Below are positions 43,639 through 53,207 of a stretch of 64,000 bases of DNA, piece by piece. Location of the stretch: contig JADKJR010000003.1 in NCBI GenBank assembly GCA_016720925.1, positions 1 through 64,000 of the forward strand. The letters run 5' to 3'. A model generated the notes under the pieces. That model did not search any database. It had not been told where the DNA came from and saw only the letters and a program-made list of their open reading frames with translations. A program made the translations under genes and the position numbers. Positions within the stretch are counted from its first letter, which is position 1. The number at the start of each line of letters is the position of its first letter. The stretch comes from Betaproteobacteria bacterium. GTDB lineage: Bacteria; Pseudomonadota; Gammaproteobacteria; Burkholderiales; Usitatibacteraceae.

Positions 43639-45999
43639 CTATTTTCCAGGCCGCCAACGCCTCAGCAGCAACGCGTTCGACACCACGCTCACGCTGGAAA
43701 ACGCCATGGCCGCACCGGCGATCACCGGATTGAGCAGGCCGAACGCGGCGGCGGGAATACCCACCACGTTGTAGATGAACGCCCAGAACAGGTTCTGGCG
43801 AATCTTGGCGTAGGTACGCCGGGAGATGTCGATGGCATCGGCCACCAGTGCCGGATCGCCGCGCATGAGTGTGATAGCGGCGGCATGCATGGCCACATCG
43901 GTACCCGTAGACATGGCAATGCCGACGTCGGCCGCGGCCAGCGCGGGCGCATCGTTGATGCCGTCGCCGACCATCGCGGTCACGCCATATTTAGTTTTCA
44001 GCTCTCCCATGATCCGCGCCTTGTCGCCCGGCAACACTTCCGCGCGCACTTCATCGATCCCAAGTTCCCGCGCAACGGCCTGAACGCTGCCGGCATTGTC
44101 CCCGCTGATCATCACGCAACGGACACCCAGCGCGTGCAAGCGCTCGATTGCCACTTTTGCGGTCGGCTTGATGCTGTCACCAAACGCCAGTAAGCCGACG
44201 ACTTCGGGCGTTGACGCGAGATGGACCAGCCATGACACGGTGCGACCTTGCGTTTGCAGCCGCTCTGCATGTTCAATCAATATTGGCGGCAGTGAAGCAA
44301 TGAATTCGCGTGCGTAGCGGGTGCTGGCAATCGCATAGTTCTCGCCCTCGACATTCGCCATCACGCCGCGGCCCGGGATCGATTTTACGTTGCTCGCCGC
44401 TGGCACATCGATGGATTCCGCGACGGTTGCTTCCGCGACGGCGCGCGCCAGCGGATGCTCACTGCCGCGTTGCACGGCGGCTGCCAGACGGATCAGCGCG
44501 GGGCGATCCCCGGTACCGGAAATTGCATCGGTCAGCGTCGGCTTCCCAACCGTCAAGGTGCCGGTCTTGTCGAACGCAACCACGTTGATGCGGTGCGCGA
44601 TTTCCAGCGCCAATGCATCCTTGATCAGAATTCCGTACCGGGCCGCCGCACCGGTACCCACCATGATCGCAGTAGGTGTCGCGAGCCCGAGCGCACACGG
44701 GCACGCGATCACCAGCACTGCTACGGCGTTGAGCAATCCCGTCTGCCAGTGGCCGGTCACCAATCCCCAGCCCAGTAATGTCAGCAAGGCCACGCCCAGC
44801 ACCACCGGCACAAACACCGCGCTCACGCGATCAACCAGCCGCTGAATCGGCGCCTTTTCGGCCTGCGCGGACTCGACCAGCCGCACAATGCGCGACAGCG
44901 TGCTCTCGGCGCCGACCGCGAGCGTCTTTACCAGCAGCAGTCCTTCACCATTGACCGCACCGCCAGTGACATGTTCACCCTCGCGTTTGGCGATCGGAAG
45001 GCTTTCGCCGGTGATGAGCGATTCGTCGACGTGGCTTTCTCCCTCGATCACCTCGCCATCGACGGCGATCCGCTCGCCCGGCTTCACCACCACGATGTCG
45101 TTCAACTGCACGGCGGAAAGCGCGACATCCACATCCACGCCATTCCTTCGTAGCGTTGCACGTTCCGGTTTCAACGCATTCAGTGCGCGAATGGCATCGG
45201 TGGTCTGGCGTTTGGCGCGCACTTCCAGCCACTTGCCGAACAGCACCAGCGTGATCACCACGGCGCTGGCTTCGAAATAGAGATGCACCATCGCGCCGGC
45301 TTGCGCGGTCAACCACTGGTAGACGCTCAGCCCATATGCCGCGCTGGTGCCTAGCGCGACCAGCAGATCCATATTGCCAGCTCCGGCCCTCAACGCTTTC
45401 CAGCCCGCGCGATAGAAACGCGCGCCAAGGATGAATTGGACTGGCGTCGCGAGCAACCACTGCAGCCAGCCCGGCATCATTACGTGGATGCCAAACGGTT
45501 CCATCAGCATCGGCGCCATCAGAGGAATACTCAGCAGTGCCGCCAGAATGACGGGTAGCGCGGGATTGGTGAGTTTTGCCGGCTTTACGGAGGCGTCTTC
45601 GATGGTGGATGCGTCATAACCCGCGCGCTTGATCGCATCGATCAACTCGATGGCGGTCACGGCGCCGGTGGCAATGTGCACGGTGGCACGTTCGGTCGCC
45701 AGATTCACGGTTGCCTTCAGTACGCCCGGCAAGTGGGTCAGCGCCTGTTCCACACGACCGACGCAAGACGCGCAGGTCATGCCGGTGATGGCGAGCTCAA
45801 TCGTTTGATCAGTCACGCCATAACCGGCTTTGTCGATCGCGGTGATGACTTTCGCGAGGTCGATCGGTGACGTCGAGCGTAGCGTCGCGGTTTCGGTGGC
45901 GAGATTGATGGTGGCGACGATGCCCGGCAGCGCGGTGAGCGTTTTCTCGACGCGGGACACGCAGGACGCGCAAGTCATGCCGGTGATCTGGAGGTTCAT
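43639..45999 (-). CDS. copA: Copper-exporting P-type ATPase
   Basis: A 786-residue P1B-type ATPase. Two N-terminal HMA domains (MTCASCVSRV and MTCASCVGRV) bind copper. The transmembrane metal site is the CPC of IACPCALGLATPT. The catalytic Asp is in FDKTGTLTVGKP, and GDGINDAPALAAADVGIAM closes the P domain. It pumps Cu(I) out of the cytoplasm. The CopZ gene ends 70 bases upstream on the same strand. No CueR or CopY is seen nearby. Confidence 0.95.
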   Translation of the reverse strand: MNLQITGMTCASCVSRVEKTLTALPGIVATINLATETATLRSTSPIDLAKVITAIDKAGYGVTDQTIELAITGMTCASCVGRVEQALTHLPGVLKATVNLATERATVHIATGAVTAIELIDAIKRAGYDASTIEDASVKPAKLTNPALPVILAALLSIPLMAPMLMEPFGIHVMMPGWLQWLLATPVQFILGARFYRAGWKALRAGAGNMDLLVALGTSAAYGLSVYQWLTAQAGAMVHLYFEASAVVITLVLFGKWLEVRAKRQTTDAIRALNALKPERATLRRNGVDVDVALSAVQLNDIVVVKPGERIAVDGEVIEGESHVDESLITGESLPIAKREGEHVTGGAVNGEGLLLVKTLAVGAESTLSRIVRLVESAQAEKAPIQRLVDRVSAVFVPVVLGVALLTLLGWGLVTGHWQTGLLNAVAVLVIACPCALGLATPTAIMVGTGAAARYGILIKDALALEIAHRINVVAFDKTGTLTVGKPTLTDAISGTGDRPALIRLAAAVQRGSEHPLARAVAEATVAESIDVPAASNVKSIPGRGVMANVEGENYAIASTRYAREFIASLPPILIEHAERLQTQGRTVSWLVHLASTPEVVGLLAFGDSIKPTAKVAIERLHALGVRCVMISGDNAGSVQAVARELGIDEVRAEVLPGDKARIMGELKTKYGVTAMVGDGINDAPALAAADVGIAMSTGTDVAMHAAAITLMRGDPALVADAIDISRRTYAKIRQNLFWAFIYNVVGIPAAAFGLLNPVIAGAAMAFSSVSVVSNALLLRRWRPGK

Positions 46000-46069
46000 T
46001 GTTTTGTCCACTGCGCTCCCCTCAATCACCGCTTCGCGGCAGCCTCCCCGATGGAGAGACGAATGAATC

Positions 46070-46267
46070 CTACACGGCCACCGGGTGATAGCCCGCGTTC
46101 GCAATGGCCGCAACCACAGCCTCGGTATCGGTCACGCTTTCAATGCTCACGCGCTTGGTTTCGACGTTAGCGTTAACTTTGGCATCCGGGTCGAGGCCCT
46201 TTACCACGCGGGTGATACTGGCCACGCAGCCGCCACAGGTCATATCGTCAACGGTCAGTTCAATCAT
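46070..46267 (-). CDS. copZ: Copper chaperone, CopZ-type HMA protein
   Basis: A 65-residue HMA domain with CxxC in DMTCGGCVASIT. Such chaperones carry Cu(I) to CopA. It starts at ATG 46267 and sits upstream of copA on the same strand, probably as one unit. The remaining sequence shows the ferredoxin-like fold pattern (VETKRVSIESVTDTEAV, IANAGYHPVAV). Confidence 0.9.
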   Translation of the reverse strand: MIELTVDDMTCGGCVASITRVVKGLDPDAKVNANVETKRVSIESVTDTEAVVAAIANAGYHPVAV

Positions 46268-46344
46268 GAAACGCTCCTGATAAAGATCATCATTTTACAA
46301 TTGGCCTCGAATCGACGCTTTCAAGGGCGACGCAGGGATAACAC

Positions 46345-46869
46345 TTACATCCGGTCGATCACGTGGGCGAACTCGTCCACCTGCGCCCAGTCGGTGAAGT
46401 CGATCACATCCTGTGGCCCGGTCGGACCATCGGTCAGCCACATGATGAAGCGAATGATTTGCCGGTCGAAGAAGCCATAGCGCGGATAGTCAATTTTTCC
46501 GGCAAACACCGCCAACTGACGCGGTCGCCAGGACAGGCGTTTCATCAGCTTGACCATGTATGGATTGGTGTCGGGCTGGTTTTTTTCCGGTTTGCGTGCA
46601 ACCAGATTGACGGTGAAGAACGCATTCGGCCGGGCGCCGAGAGTCGTGCCGTTGCGCTGCAAAAATTTGACCAACTCGGGCCGATGCTTGCCGTAGCGAA
46701 TACTGGCGCCGACCACAATCTTGTCGAATGCATTCAAGTCGGCGCCCCCACCATCATCCAACGCGACCATCGTGACCTGGTACCGCAGCGATTCCAGCAT
46801 GGCCTGCAGTCGCTGGCAGATCCGCAGCGTGTGGCCATCCGTGGTTGAGTAAATAAGAAGGATGTTCAT
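46345..46869 (-). CDS. hemG: Protoporphyrinogen IX dehydrogenase (flavodoxin-type)
   Basis: A 174-residue flavodoxin-fold protein of the HemG class, which oxidises protoporphyrinogen IX in haem synthesis and passes electrons to quinone. The FMN phosphate loop is IYSTTDGHTLRICQRL. Conserved later segments are VVGASIRYGKHRPELVKFL, FFTVNLVARKPEK and YGFFDRQIIRFIMWLTDGPTGP. It lies upstream of copZ-copA on the same strand, possibly coupling haem supply to copper handling, though no shared regulation is visible. Confidence 0.88.
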   Translation of the reverse strand: MNILLIYSTTDGHTLRICQRLQAMLESLRYQVTMVALDDGGGADLNAFDKIVVGASIRYGKHRPELVKFLQRNGTTLGARPNAFFTVNLVARKPEKNQPDTNPYMVKLMKRLSWRPRQLAVFAGKIDYPRYGFFDRQIIRFIMWLTDGPTGPQDVIDFTDWAQVDEFAHVIDRM

Positions 46870-47196
46870 CGGGTTGACCGGCGTTTTTTGTGGGCGACAA
46901 GAATTCTCACCGCAAAATTTGTGGCTGACAAGCGAAGGATGGACTAACCGGGACGGCGGCGTTTGCGCAGGATCAATGCCCGTGACATGGTTGAGCCCGC
47001 GCCGGACGATCCACCATTTCCCGCAAGTCACTGATTTCTCTTTCTTGCGTCCATTTGATACGAATCAAAAAGTGCACGGAAAAAGCGCGTAAGAGTATGC
47101 ATTATCGCGGTCGTCAGTTCATCCTGACGGAACCGATACTTGTCATTTCGTTTTGTATTCGCCTTGAGTCCTGCAAGTTTCTGCGGAGATACGATC

Positions 47197-48285
47197 ATGA
47201 AAAACAATTCAAACACAGCAGCACGGCAATCATCCGGTCGAGCGCGGCGTTTCACATTGGCCGCGGGCGCTGCATTGCTCGGGACCGCGGCACTCATGGC
47301 GCCGACCAACGCCATTGCCGCCGAACGCAGCGGCAAGGAAGTGGTTCAGGCCATTTGCGGCACGTGCCATGCCACCGGCAAGGATGGCGCGCACAAGGTC
47401 GGTGACAAGCAGGCGTGGGGGAAACTTACCGCGCGCGGTCTGACCAGCCTGACGCAAAGTGCGCTAGCCGGCTTTCGCAAAATGCCGGCACACGGCGGCA
47501 GCGCGGAGGCCAGTGATCTCGACATCAGCCGTGCCATCACCTATATGGTCAATCAGTCCGGTGGCAACTGGATCGAACCCGTCGGCAAGGCAGCACCCGC
47601 GCCAAAACCCATTGTGGTGAAGGAACGCACCGGCCAGCAAATTGTGCAAACCCAGTGCGGCAAATGCCACGTCACCGGTGAAGCAGGCGCGCCAAAGCTC
47701 GGCGACCGCGAAGCCTGGGTTCAGCGGCTGAAGCGGGGTCTCGATGAGCTCGTTCGCTCGGCGTTCAATGGTCACGGACCGATGCCCGCGCGTGGCGGCC
47801 TGGCGGACATTACCGTCAACGAGATGCGTAACTCGATCACCTACATGTTCAATCCCGCCAGCGCGACGATGGTCCGGCCGGTCATGGCAACGGCCCTGCC
47901 GCAGGATCCTTTCCACAAGTCTGTCGGCAACACGGAGATATTCTTTGGCATCACGTCGGCGCAATCGATTCGCGCGGCGCAAAAGAATCCGGATGCGGCA
48001 TCCATCGCGAATGTGCCGGATGGTGCCGACTATTACCATGTCAACGTGTCATTGCGCGACCGCACAACCAAGGTAGTGGTCACCAATGCACAAGTCGATG
48101 CGCGGGTCGAGGACCCGGCGTTCCGCGGCGACTCCAAAGCCCTCGATGTCGTGGCGATCAACAATGGAATCAGCTACGGCAGCTTCTTCCAGTTGCCGAC
48201 CAAAGGACGCTACGTCATTACATTGAAAATCCAGCGCCCGGATTCACCGCCCGGCGAAGCGAGGTTTGAATACACTCGCAACTAG
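47197..48285 (+). CDS. Periplasmic dihaem cytochrome c with extra C-terminal domain
   Basis: About 362 residues from ATG 47197. A Tat-like or long signal peptide (RARRFTLAAGAALLGTAAL) is followed by two cytochrome c5-type domains with ICGTCHATGK and QCGKCHVTGE haem motifs, each with a later Met (MPAHGG, MPARGG) as likely axial ligand. The last 120 residues (FHKSVGNTEIFFGI, ADYYHVNVSLRDRTTKVVV, GRYVITLKIQRP) form a beta-rich domain I do not recognise. An electron-transfer role in the periplasm is supported; the partner is unknown. Confidence 0.88.
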   Translation: MKNNSNTAARQSSGRARRFTLAAGAALLGTAALMAPTNAIAAERSGKEVVQAICGTCHATGKDGAHKVGDKQAWGKLTARGLTSLTQSALAGFRKMPAHGGSAEASDLDISRAITYMVNQSGGNWIEPVGKAAPAPKPIVVKERTGQQIVQTQCGKCHVTGEAGAPKLGDREAWVQRLKRGLDELVRSAFNGHGPMPARGGLADITVNEMRNSITYMFNPASATMVRPVMATALPQDPFHKSVGNTEIFFGITSAQSIRAAQKNPDAASIANVPDGADYYHVNVSLRDRTTKVVVTNAQVDARVEDPAFRGDSKALDVVAINNGISYGSFFQLPTKGRYVITLKIQRPDSPPGEARFEYTRN

Positions 48286-48358
48286 GAACGGCGAACGCGA
48301 ATACTGGCGCAGCTTTCGGGCTGAAGTTGGCTGAAACGCCGCGCATCCCCAAACGCGA

Positions 48359-48499
48359 ATGGACAAAACCCATTTGCATGGCACACGCGATGCCGCTGTC
48401 GAACGCGCCTTCGGCTGGGGCGAGTACACGCCGGAGATGCCTGACGAGGATATTTTTCGGCAGCTGTTGAAGCTGGTTCGGGCGCGCGTAGCGAAGTAG
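48359..48499 (+). pseudogene. C-terminal scrap of a DNA methyltransferase-like gene
   Basis: A 46-codon frame reads VERAFGWGEYTPEMPDEDIF and then RQLLKLV, which resembles the extreme C-terminus of large Eco57I-type adenine methyltransferases. Nothing upstream encodes the catalytic part, and there is no ribosome binding site. This is likely debris of a lost restriction-modification gene. The assignment is tentative. Confidence 0.35.
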
Positions 48500-48519
48500 T
48501 GTTTTTCACGCCAACAAGT

Positions 48520-48587
48520 CAAACACTAGCACGGACGAGCTTTTCCGGTCACTAATGCCCTAAACGCCTCGCCAGTGCTAGTGTTTG
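48520..48587 (+). repeat. AGCACTGG repeat family, copy 6 (perfect palindromic ends)
   Basis: Perfect inverted 13-base arms, CAAACACTAGCAC (48520-48532) and GTGCTAGTGTTTG (48575-48587), flank a 42-base centre. The arm sequence matches the AAACTCAAGCAC start of other copies. It lies between the methyltransferase scrap and the TerB-like gene. Confidence 0.7.
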
Positions 48588-48722
48588 TACATATGGCGAG
48601 CGGTCAGTTATCGGCGCTGCTGTGGGCGGCATTGGCCCTCCTGCGCGGTGCGCCATTTGCACGTCCTTACGCGCGCGCGGCTGGATGGCAAGCCGGGATT
48701 GGGTCAGGATTGCAGTTTCGCG

Positions 48723-49672
48723 TTACTGCCGCACTTCCTCGAGTATTTGCGAAACGTTAATCGTGCGCGCCTTCTCGCGAATGGCGGGCAGATATTGCCC
48801 CTGCATACTTTTCGCTTCACCAAGCAACCCGGCGTAGGTATCTTTCAGCACCGCGGCTGAGAACGTGCGGCCGCCGGCGTAGTAGCGCCTGGCCAGATGT
48901 CCAAGCGCGTAAGTTGTGGCAAACGAAAATCCGGTGCTCACCGCCTGCTTGGCCATGCCGCCGAGGAGCCCGCCAATCAGGCCGCCGCCGAACAGCTTGC
49001 CCACCAGCTTTACGCCGATCTGTTCGACATACTGCGAGGCCATGCCCACGCCCGCCGTCGCCAGGAAGTCCTTGATATGGCCGCGGTCCAGCTCAAAGCC
49101 GTACGATTTGCCGATACGGTAGACCATCTTCATTTGCAGCGGGATGATTGCCATCGAGGCCAGTGAATCCGGCAACAGCTCCAGCGCACCATTGAGAATG
49201 GCGTAATTCAGAATGACTTTATCCTGCTCTTCCGTGCTCATGCTGCTGCCTAGCATCGCGGGCTCGAATGATGACGTGCCGGCAAGCGGCGCGCCCGCGA
49301 GGATTTCGGCGTTGGCCGTCAGTGCGGTGGCAGCGGCGATCGCGGAAGGACTCAGGGCAAGCTTGGTCCGCAAGCTGGCCAGGAACGCGCGCTCCGACTC
49401 CCCTGCACGCCATCGGCATCGCACACGCCAACGGCGAGTTCGTAGGCGAGGCTTTTCATTTCAGGCGATGTCAATGCCGCGACCGCGCCATCGAGCGACG
49501 CGCGATTCAGAATCACGTCCTGGTATATCGCCGCGACATTGATTTCATTTCCCTGCGAGAGGGAGTCGGCCACACGCTTTACTTCCGCGCGCTCGGTGTC
49601 GCCGTTGGTTCCATCGGCGAAGGCGGCCATCAGGGCGATGGTGACGATGGCTTTGTGGTCTTGATCAGTCAT
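48723..49672 (-). pseudogene. TerB-like protein with glycine-rich helical domain, frameshifted
   Basis: ATG 49672 (preceded by AAGGA) starts a TerB/DUF533-like helical domain: AIVTIALMAAFADGTNGDTERAEVKRVADSL. After ELAVGVCDADGVQG the frame must shift at a C-run at 49400-49403 (four read, five expected) to continue as ESERAFLASLRTKLALSPSAI, SSMSTEEQDKVILNYAIL and glycine-rich GKLFGGGLIGGLLGGMAKQ, ending EEVRQ at 48723. Joined length is about 316 residues. Tellurite-resistance B-like proteins act at the membrane in stress; function here is not known. Confidence 0.75.
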
Positions 49673-49794
49673 GTTTGTTTCCTTCTGCGATTCTGCGTTG
49701 TTTGCGTAAGCGTTCAGCGGCAAGTAAATGTCGCGTGCGCGTTGATTCGACCGGACTTGGGCAATAAGTTCAAGGGATCGCAACACACGCAGTA

Positions 49795-49859
49795 TCCAGC
49801 ACTGGCGGGCCTTCCAGGCCGAAAGTGCCCCAGACGGCAAACTGGACGCGGGGTTTGCC
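49795..49859 (+). repeat. AGCACTGG repeat family, copy 7
   Basis: Reads ATCCAGCACTGGCGGGCC, then CCAGGCCGAAAGTGCCC and ACGGCAAACTGGACGCGGGG. The ACGGCAA(A/G)CTGGACGCGGGG block is shared with copy 8. It abuts the stop codon of the diguanylate cyclase gene (49859). Confidence 0.65.
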
Positions 49860-51493
49860 TACGCACTCACGACCCGATTCCGACCCGCATTCTTCGCGGC
49901 ATACAGCCGTCCGTCCGCCATTTCGATCAGTGTTTCCGACGCGTACGGCTTGTCCAGCTCCGTGGTGCTGGCAACGCCGATGCTGACCGTCACCGCAAGC
50001 TCTGTCTGAATGCCCGCCCAGTGATAGGCCGCCACGCTATGGTTGAGCCGCTTCGCCACCTCAGTCCCGCTGACCAGATCGGTTTGTGGCAGGGCCAGAA
50101 TGAATTCCTCACCACCGTAGCGCGCCGGGAAATCGGCATAGCGGCAATTCTGGCGCATCAGATCCGCCAGGGTATGCAGGGCGCGATCGCCGATGGCGTG
50201 CCCGTACTGGTCGTTTACCTGTTTGAAATGATCAACGTCGATCAGTAGCAGCGTGACCGGCTGCGCGGTCGTGGCACGGGAAAGTGCGGCCAGCAACCAC
50301 TGCTCAAGCGCGCGCCGGTTCGGCAGATTCGTGAGGGTATCTTCCTTGGCGAGTTTTTCCCATTGATCGGAAAAACGCTTCAGCGTCAGCATGATCTCGC
50401 GCCGCTCCGCGCCGCTCCGCGCCTCCTGATCGGTGAGTGCGGTTTCAAGCGTACGCACCTTCTTCAATGCACCGAGCGCACCCGCGAGATCGCCCAGCCC
50501 CTCGTGGGCCTGTGAAATGCCGGCATAGGCATCGCACTGTTCGCGCTTGGAGCCATCAACCAGATACACCAGGGCATTCTGGAACGCGGCGAGCGCGTCG
50601 CCGAATCGCTTCAATCGGCAATAGACCGTGCCCAGTTCGTTGAAGGTAATGGCAACATTGGCGCGCATTTTGTACATCTGGTATTGCTTGAGTACTTCTT
50701 CCAGCGTTGCCAGCGCGCCTTCATAGTCTTCGACGTAGCGTTGGGTAATCGCATAGTTGCCGCGCGCAATTGCGCTGATGCGGCGAATGCCGGCCGCCTG
50801 CGCTTCGTTGGCCAGATTATCCCACTGCGATAAGTACGGGCGGTAGGCCGCCACTCGTTCTGGCCCCTCAGGGATCTCTGCTTCCACTTTCCGGTTGTAT
50901 GCGTTGAGCAGCGAGCTGCGCGCGCCGAACCAATCGGGAATGTTACTCAGCTCATGAAACATCAGCACGCTGCGTTCGAGATAATCGACTGCCTGCGGGT
51001 GACGGCCAATGATCGAAGACGACACCCCCATGCGCCGCCACACGCGCGCCTCGATATCGCGCGATCCGGCTTCGGTGGCAAGTTGTTCGGCCTCGAGAAA
51101 GTATTTGATCGCCGCCGCATGGTCCTCGATCATCTGCAGGGCCTCACCGGAATGCAGGATCGCCTCCGCTTCACTTTCCTTGTCACCATGGTTCTGCGCA
51201 TCGCGCCGCGCATCGGCGGCAACACGGCCCAGCGCGAGCACGTTGCCATTGGCTGCATGCAGTTGCGCGAGGGCATTCAGCACCATGGCCCGCTCGCCGG
51301 ATTCGACAGTCCTTAGTAATTGTTCGGCATCGTGTTGCGCGGCGACACCATTGCCGGCATTGATCGCCAGGCGAATCCGCGCAACCTCTTCGCGGACCGA
51401 CACCGGGGCCGGGACAAGCGATGGCTTCGGCGACGGCACCGGCACAAGGGCCGTTTCCGGGTCAACCGAATTTACGGTGGCGGAGATATTCAT
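49859..51493 (-). CDS. TPR-containing diguanylate cyclase
   Basis: A 544-residue protein. Residues about 30-370 are TPR-like helical repeats (YFLEAEQLATEAG, YLERSVLMFHELS, FGDALAAFQNALVYL). The C-terminal GGDEF domain has RYGGEEF, and RYAD five residues before GGEEF is a likely inhibitory (I) site for c-di-GMP feedback. No signal peptide or TM helix is present. It makes the second messenger c-di-GMP, with the TPR region as a probable protein-binding sensor. It lies just upstream of the TerB-like gene. Confidence 0.9.
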   Translation of the reverse strand: MNISATVNSVDPETALVPVPSPKPSLVPAPVSVREEVARIRLAINAGNGVAAQHDAEQLLRTVESGERAMVLNALAQLHAANGNVLALGRVAADARRDAQNHGDKESEAEAILHSGEALQMIEDHAAAIKYFLEAEQLATEAGSRDIEARVWRRMGVSSSIIGRHPQAVDYLERSVLMFHELSNIPDWFGARSSLLNAYNRKVEAEIPEGPERVAAYRPYLSQWDNLANEAQAAGIRRISAIARGNYAITQRYVEDYEGALATLEEVLKQYQMYKMRANVAITFNELGTVYCRLKRFGDALAAFQNALVYLVDGSKREQCDAYAGISQAHEGLGDLAGALGALKKVRTLETALTDQEARSGAERREIMLTLKRFSDQWEKLAKEDTLTNLPNRRALEQWLLAALSRATTAQPVTLLLIDVDHFKQVNDQYGHAIGDRALHTLADLMRQNCRYADFPARYGGEEFILALPQTDLVSGTEVAKRLNHSVAAYHWAGIQTELAVTVSIGVASTTELDKPYASETLIEMADGRLYAAKNAGRNRVVSA

Positions 51494-51507
51494 GGGTAAG
51501 CGTTAAT

Positions 51508-52338
51508 TTACAGCATCAGCGGCCCCCCGCGCTTGCGCGCGAGTTGCCCCATCATGCCCGCAATCGCCTGGTCGATACGCACCAGCGTGCCGGTGAACTT
51601 GATGCCCGTCTCCTTTTGCAGTTTATCGGCATCGGCGCGCAGCATCGACATTTCCAGCGCCACCGGCTCGCCGCTAACAGCGAACGCAATGGCATTGCCG
51701 CCTTCAACGGGGGCCAGGGCCAGGACGCGATCATCAAACGCGGCACGCAGGTTTTCAATCTGCTGGCGATAGCCATGAGTACGACCGAACAGATTTAGCA
51801 CCAGCAGGCCGCGTTTCGTCAGGCGGGCGCGGCAATCGCGATAGAAGAGTTCCGTTCCCAGCGCGCCAAAGCGCGCGTTGTGATCGTATCCGTCCACCAT
51901 GATGCAATCGTATTTTTCCTTGTGTACCGGCTCACCCTCACCGCGCATCCACGCGACACCATCTGCAATCTGGATGTCAATGTGCGCCTCCTCGCGGGCC
52001 ATCACGCGCGGCAGCTTGAAAGACTGCTCCGCCATCGCCACCACTGCAGGATTGATCTCGATGACGGTCTGCGTCGCGTCCGGTCGATGCCGCTGCCAGA
52101 ACTTGGTCAGCGAAGCCGCGCCCAGGCCCACCTGCAATACCCGCTTCGGCCAATCGCTATCGGGCCGCAGCAGCAGGCACGCCGCCATCTCTCGCGTGTA
52201 TTCGAGTTCCAGCGAATACGGACGCGCGATGCGCATGGCGCCCTGCACCCATTCAGAGCCGAAATGCAGGAACCGCACCCCAGCCTCCTCCGAGGTTTCG
52301 AGCGTGTGCGTCGGAGTTTTGCAGGAAGCGGAATTCAA
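51508..52338 (-). CDS. Spermidine synthase-like Rossmann protein
   Basis: A 276-residue protein with the spermidine synthase/SAM methyltransferase fold: WVQGAMRIARPYSLELEY, VLQVGLGAASLTKFW (glycine loop), VIEINPAVVAMAEQSF and CIMVDGYDHNARFGAL. It lacks a clear polyamine-specific gatekeeper pattern, so it could be a methyltransferase or aminopropyl transferase. The proposed start is a TTG at 52338 without a clear ribosome binding site. It is the neighbour of the diguanylate cyclase gene on the same strand. Confidence 0.8.
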   Translation of the reverse strand: MNSASCKTPTHTLETSEEAGVRFLHFGSEWVQGAMRIARPYSLELEYTREMAACLLLRPDSDWPKRVLQVGLGAASLTKFWQRHRPDATQTVIEINPAVVAMAEQSFKLPRVMAREEAHIDIQIADGVAWMRGEGEPVHKEKYDCIMVDGYDHNARFGALGTELFYRDCRARLTKRGLLVLNLFGRTHGYRQQIENLRAAFDDRVLALAPVEGGNAIAFAVSGEPVALEMSMLRADADKLQKETGIKFTGTLVRIDQAIAGMMGQLARKRGGPLML

Positions 52339-52372
52339 TGAGGGCTTTGCGTACGGAATCGGGAAACGAAGC

Positions 52373-53200
52373 TTAATCGATCAAGCCGTTTCCATCGTAA
52401 AAAGGATACGGGCCATCGAATTTCCCGATAAATGCCGTATGCGAAACCAGCCCGGTTTCCGGATGCCATTGGTGAAGCTGGTAACCCGGTGGTTCCATGA
52501 CAAAGTGCGACGGCGCATCAGCGCTTAGATCGAGCGCCACTTGATGGCAGGGGCTCGGCGAAGTCGACGCCAGCGTGCCGGCCCAACGCACCTGGATTGG
52601 CCGATGCAGATGACCGCACAGAATGCGCTCGACCTGCGGGTGCCGCTCAACGATGGCTTTGAGGCCATCCGCGCTGTTTACTTTGTCGAGGCCGATATCA
52701 TCCATATGGCCGATGAAGGTCTTGAACGGTGGATGATGCATGATGATGATCGTTGGGCGGTTGGGAGCTTCTTCCAGCTTCCGCTTGAGCCAAGCCAAGC
52801 GCGCCTCGCACAACTCTCCGCCACTTTCACCGACGATGACTGTGTCGATGGCGAGGATTCGCACCGGCAAGTCTTCGATGGCGTACTGAATAAAGGGCAG
52901 CGCCTGGGCAAGATATGGGTGATCCGGAAACGTCGCCACCATGTTTTCACGATGGTCGTGATTGCCGGGAATCAGGTAGATCGGCATCGACAGGGGAGCC
53001 AGTAATTCACGAAGATGCGCGTATTCGTCGGGGCGACCGAAGTCAGTGAGATCACCAGTCGCAATCAGGATGTCCGGCGCCTGTTTCAGGGCGAGGATAT
53101 GGTCCACGCAGCGCTTCAGCATGCCGCTGGTGTCCACCACCCGGTAAGAGAGCTTGCCGGGGATCTTGATGTGAAGATCGCTGATTTGGCAGATGAGCAT
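52373..53200 (-). CDS. CpdA-like metallophosphodiesterase
   Basis: A 275-residue calcineurin-like phosphoesterase. Metal ligands are in QISDLHIK, IATGDLTDFGRPDEY, LIPGNHDHRENM, IIIMHHPPF and ERILCGHLHRP, the five blocks of class III cyclic nucleotide phosphodiesterases such as CpdA. It starts at ATG 53200, seven bases after the ABC ATPase stop, so it is likely co-expressed with the importer. Substrate could be cAMP or a phosphodiester brought in by that transporter. Confidence 0.88.
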   Translation of the reverse strand: MLICQISDLHIKIPGKLSYRVVDTSGMLKRCVDHILALKQAPDILIATGDLTDFGRPDEYAHLRELLAPLSMPIYLIPGNHDHRENMVATFPDHPYLAQALPFIQYAIEDLPVRILAIDTVIVGESGGELCEARLAWLKRKLEEAPNRPTIIIMHHPPFKTFIGHMDDIGLDKVNSADGLKAIVERHPQVERILCGHLHRPIQVRWAGTLASTSPSPCHQVALDLSADAPSHFVMEPPGYQLHQWHPETGLVSHTAFIGKFDGPYPFYDGNGLID

Positions 53201-53207
53201 GCGAGCG

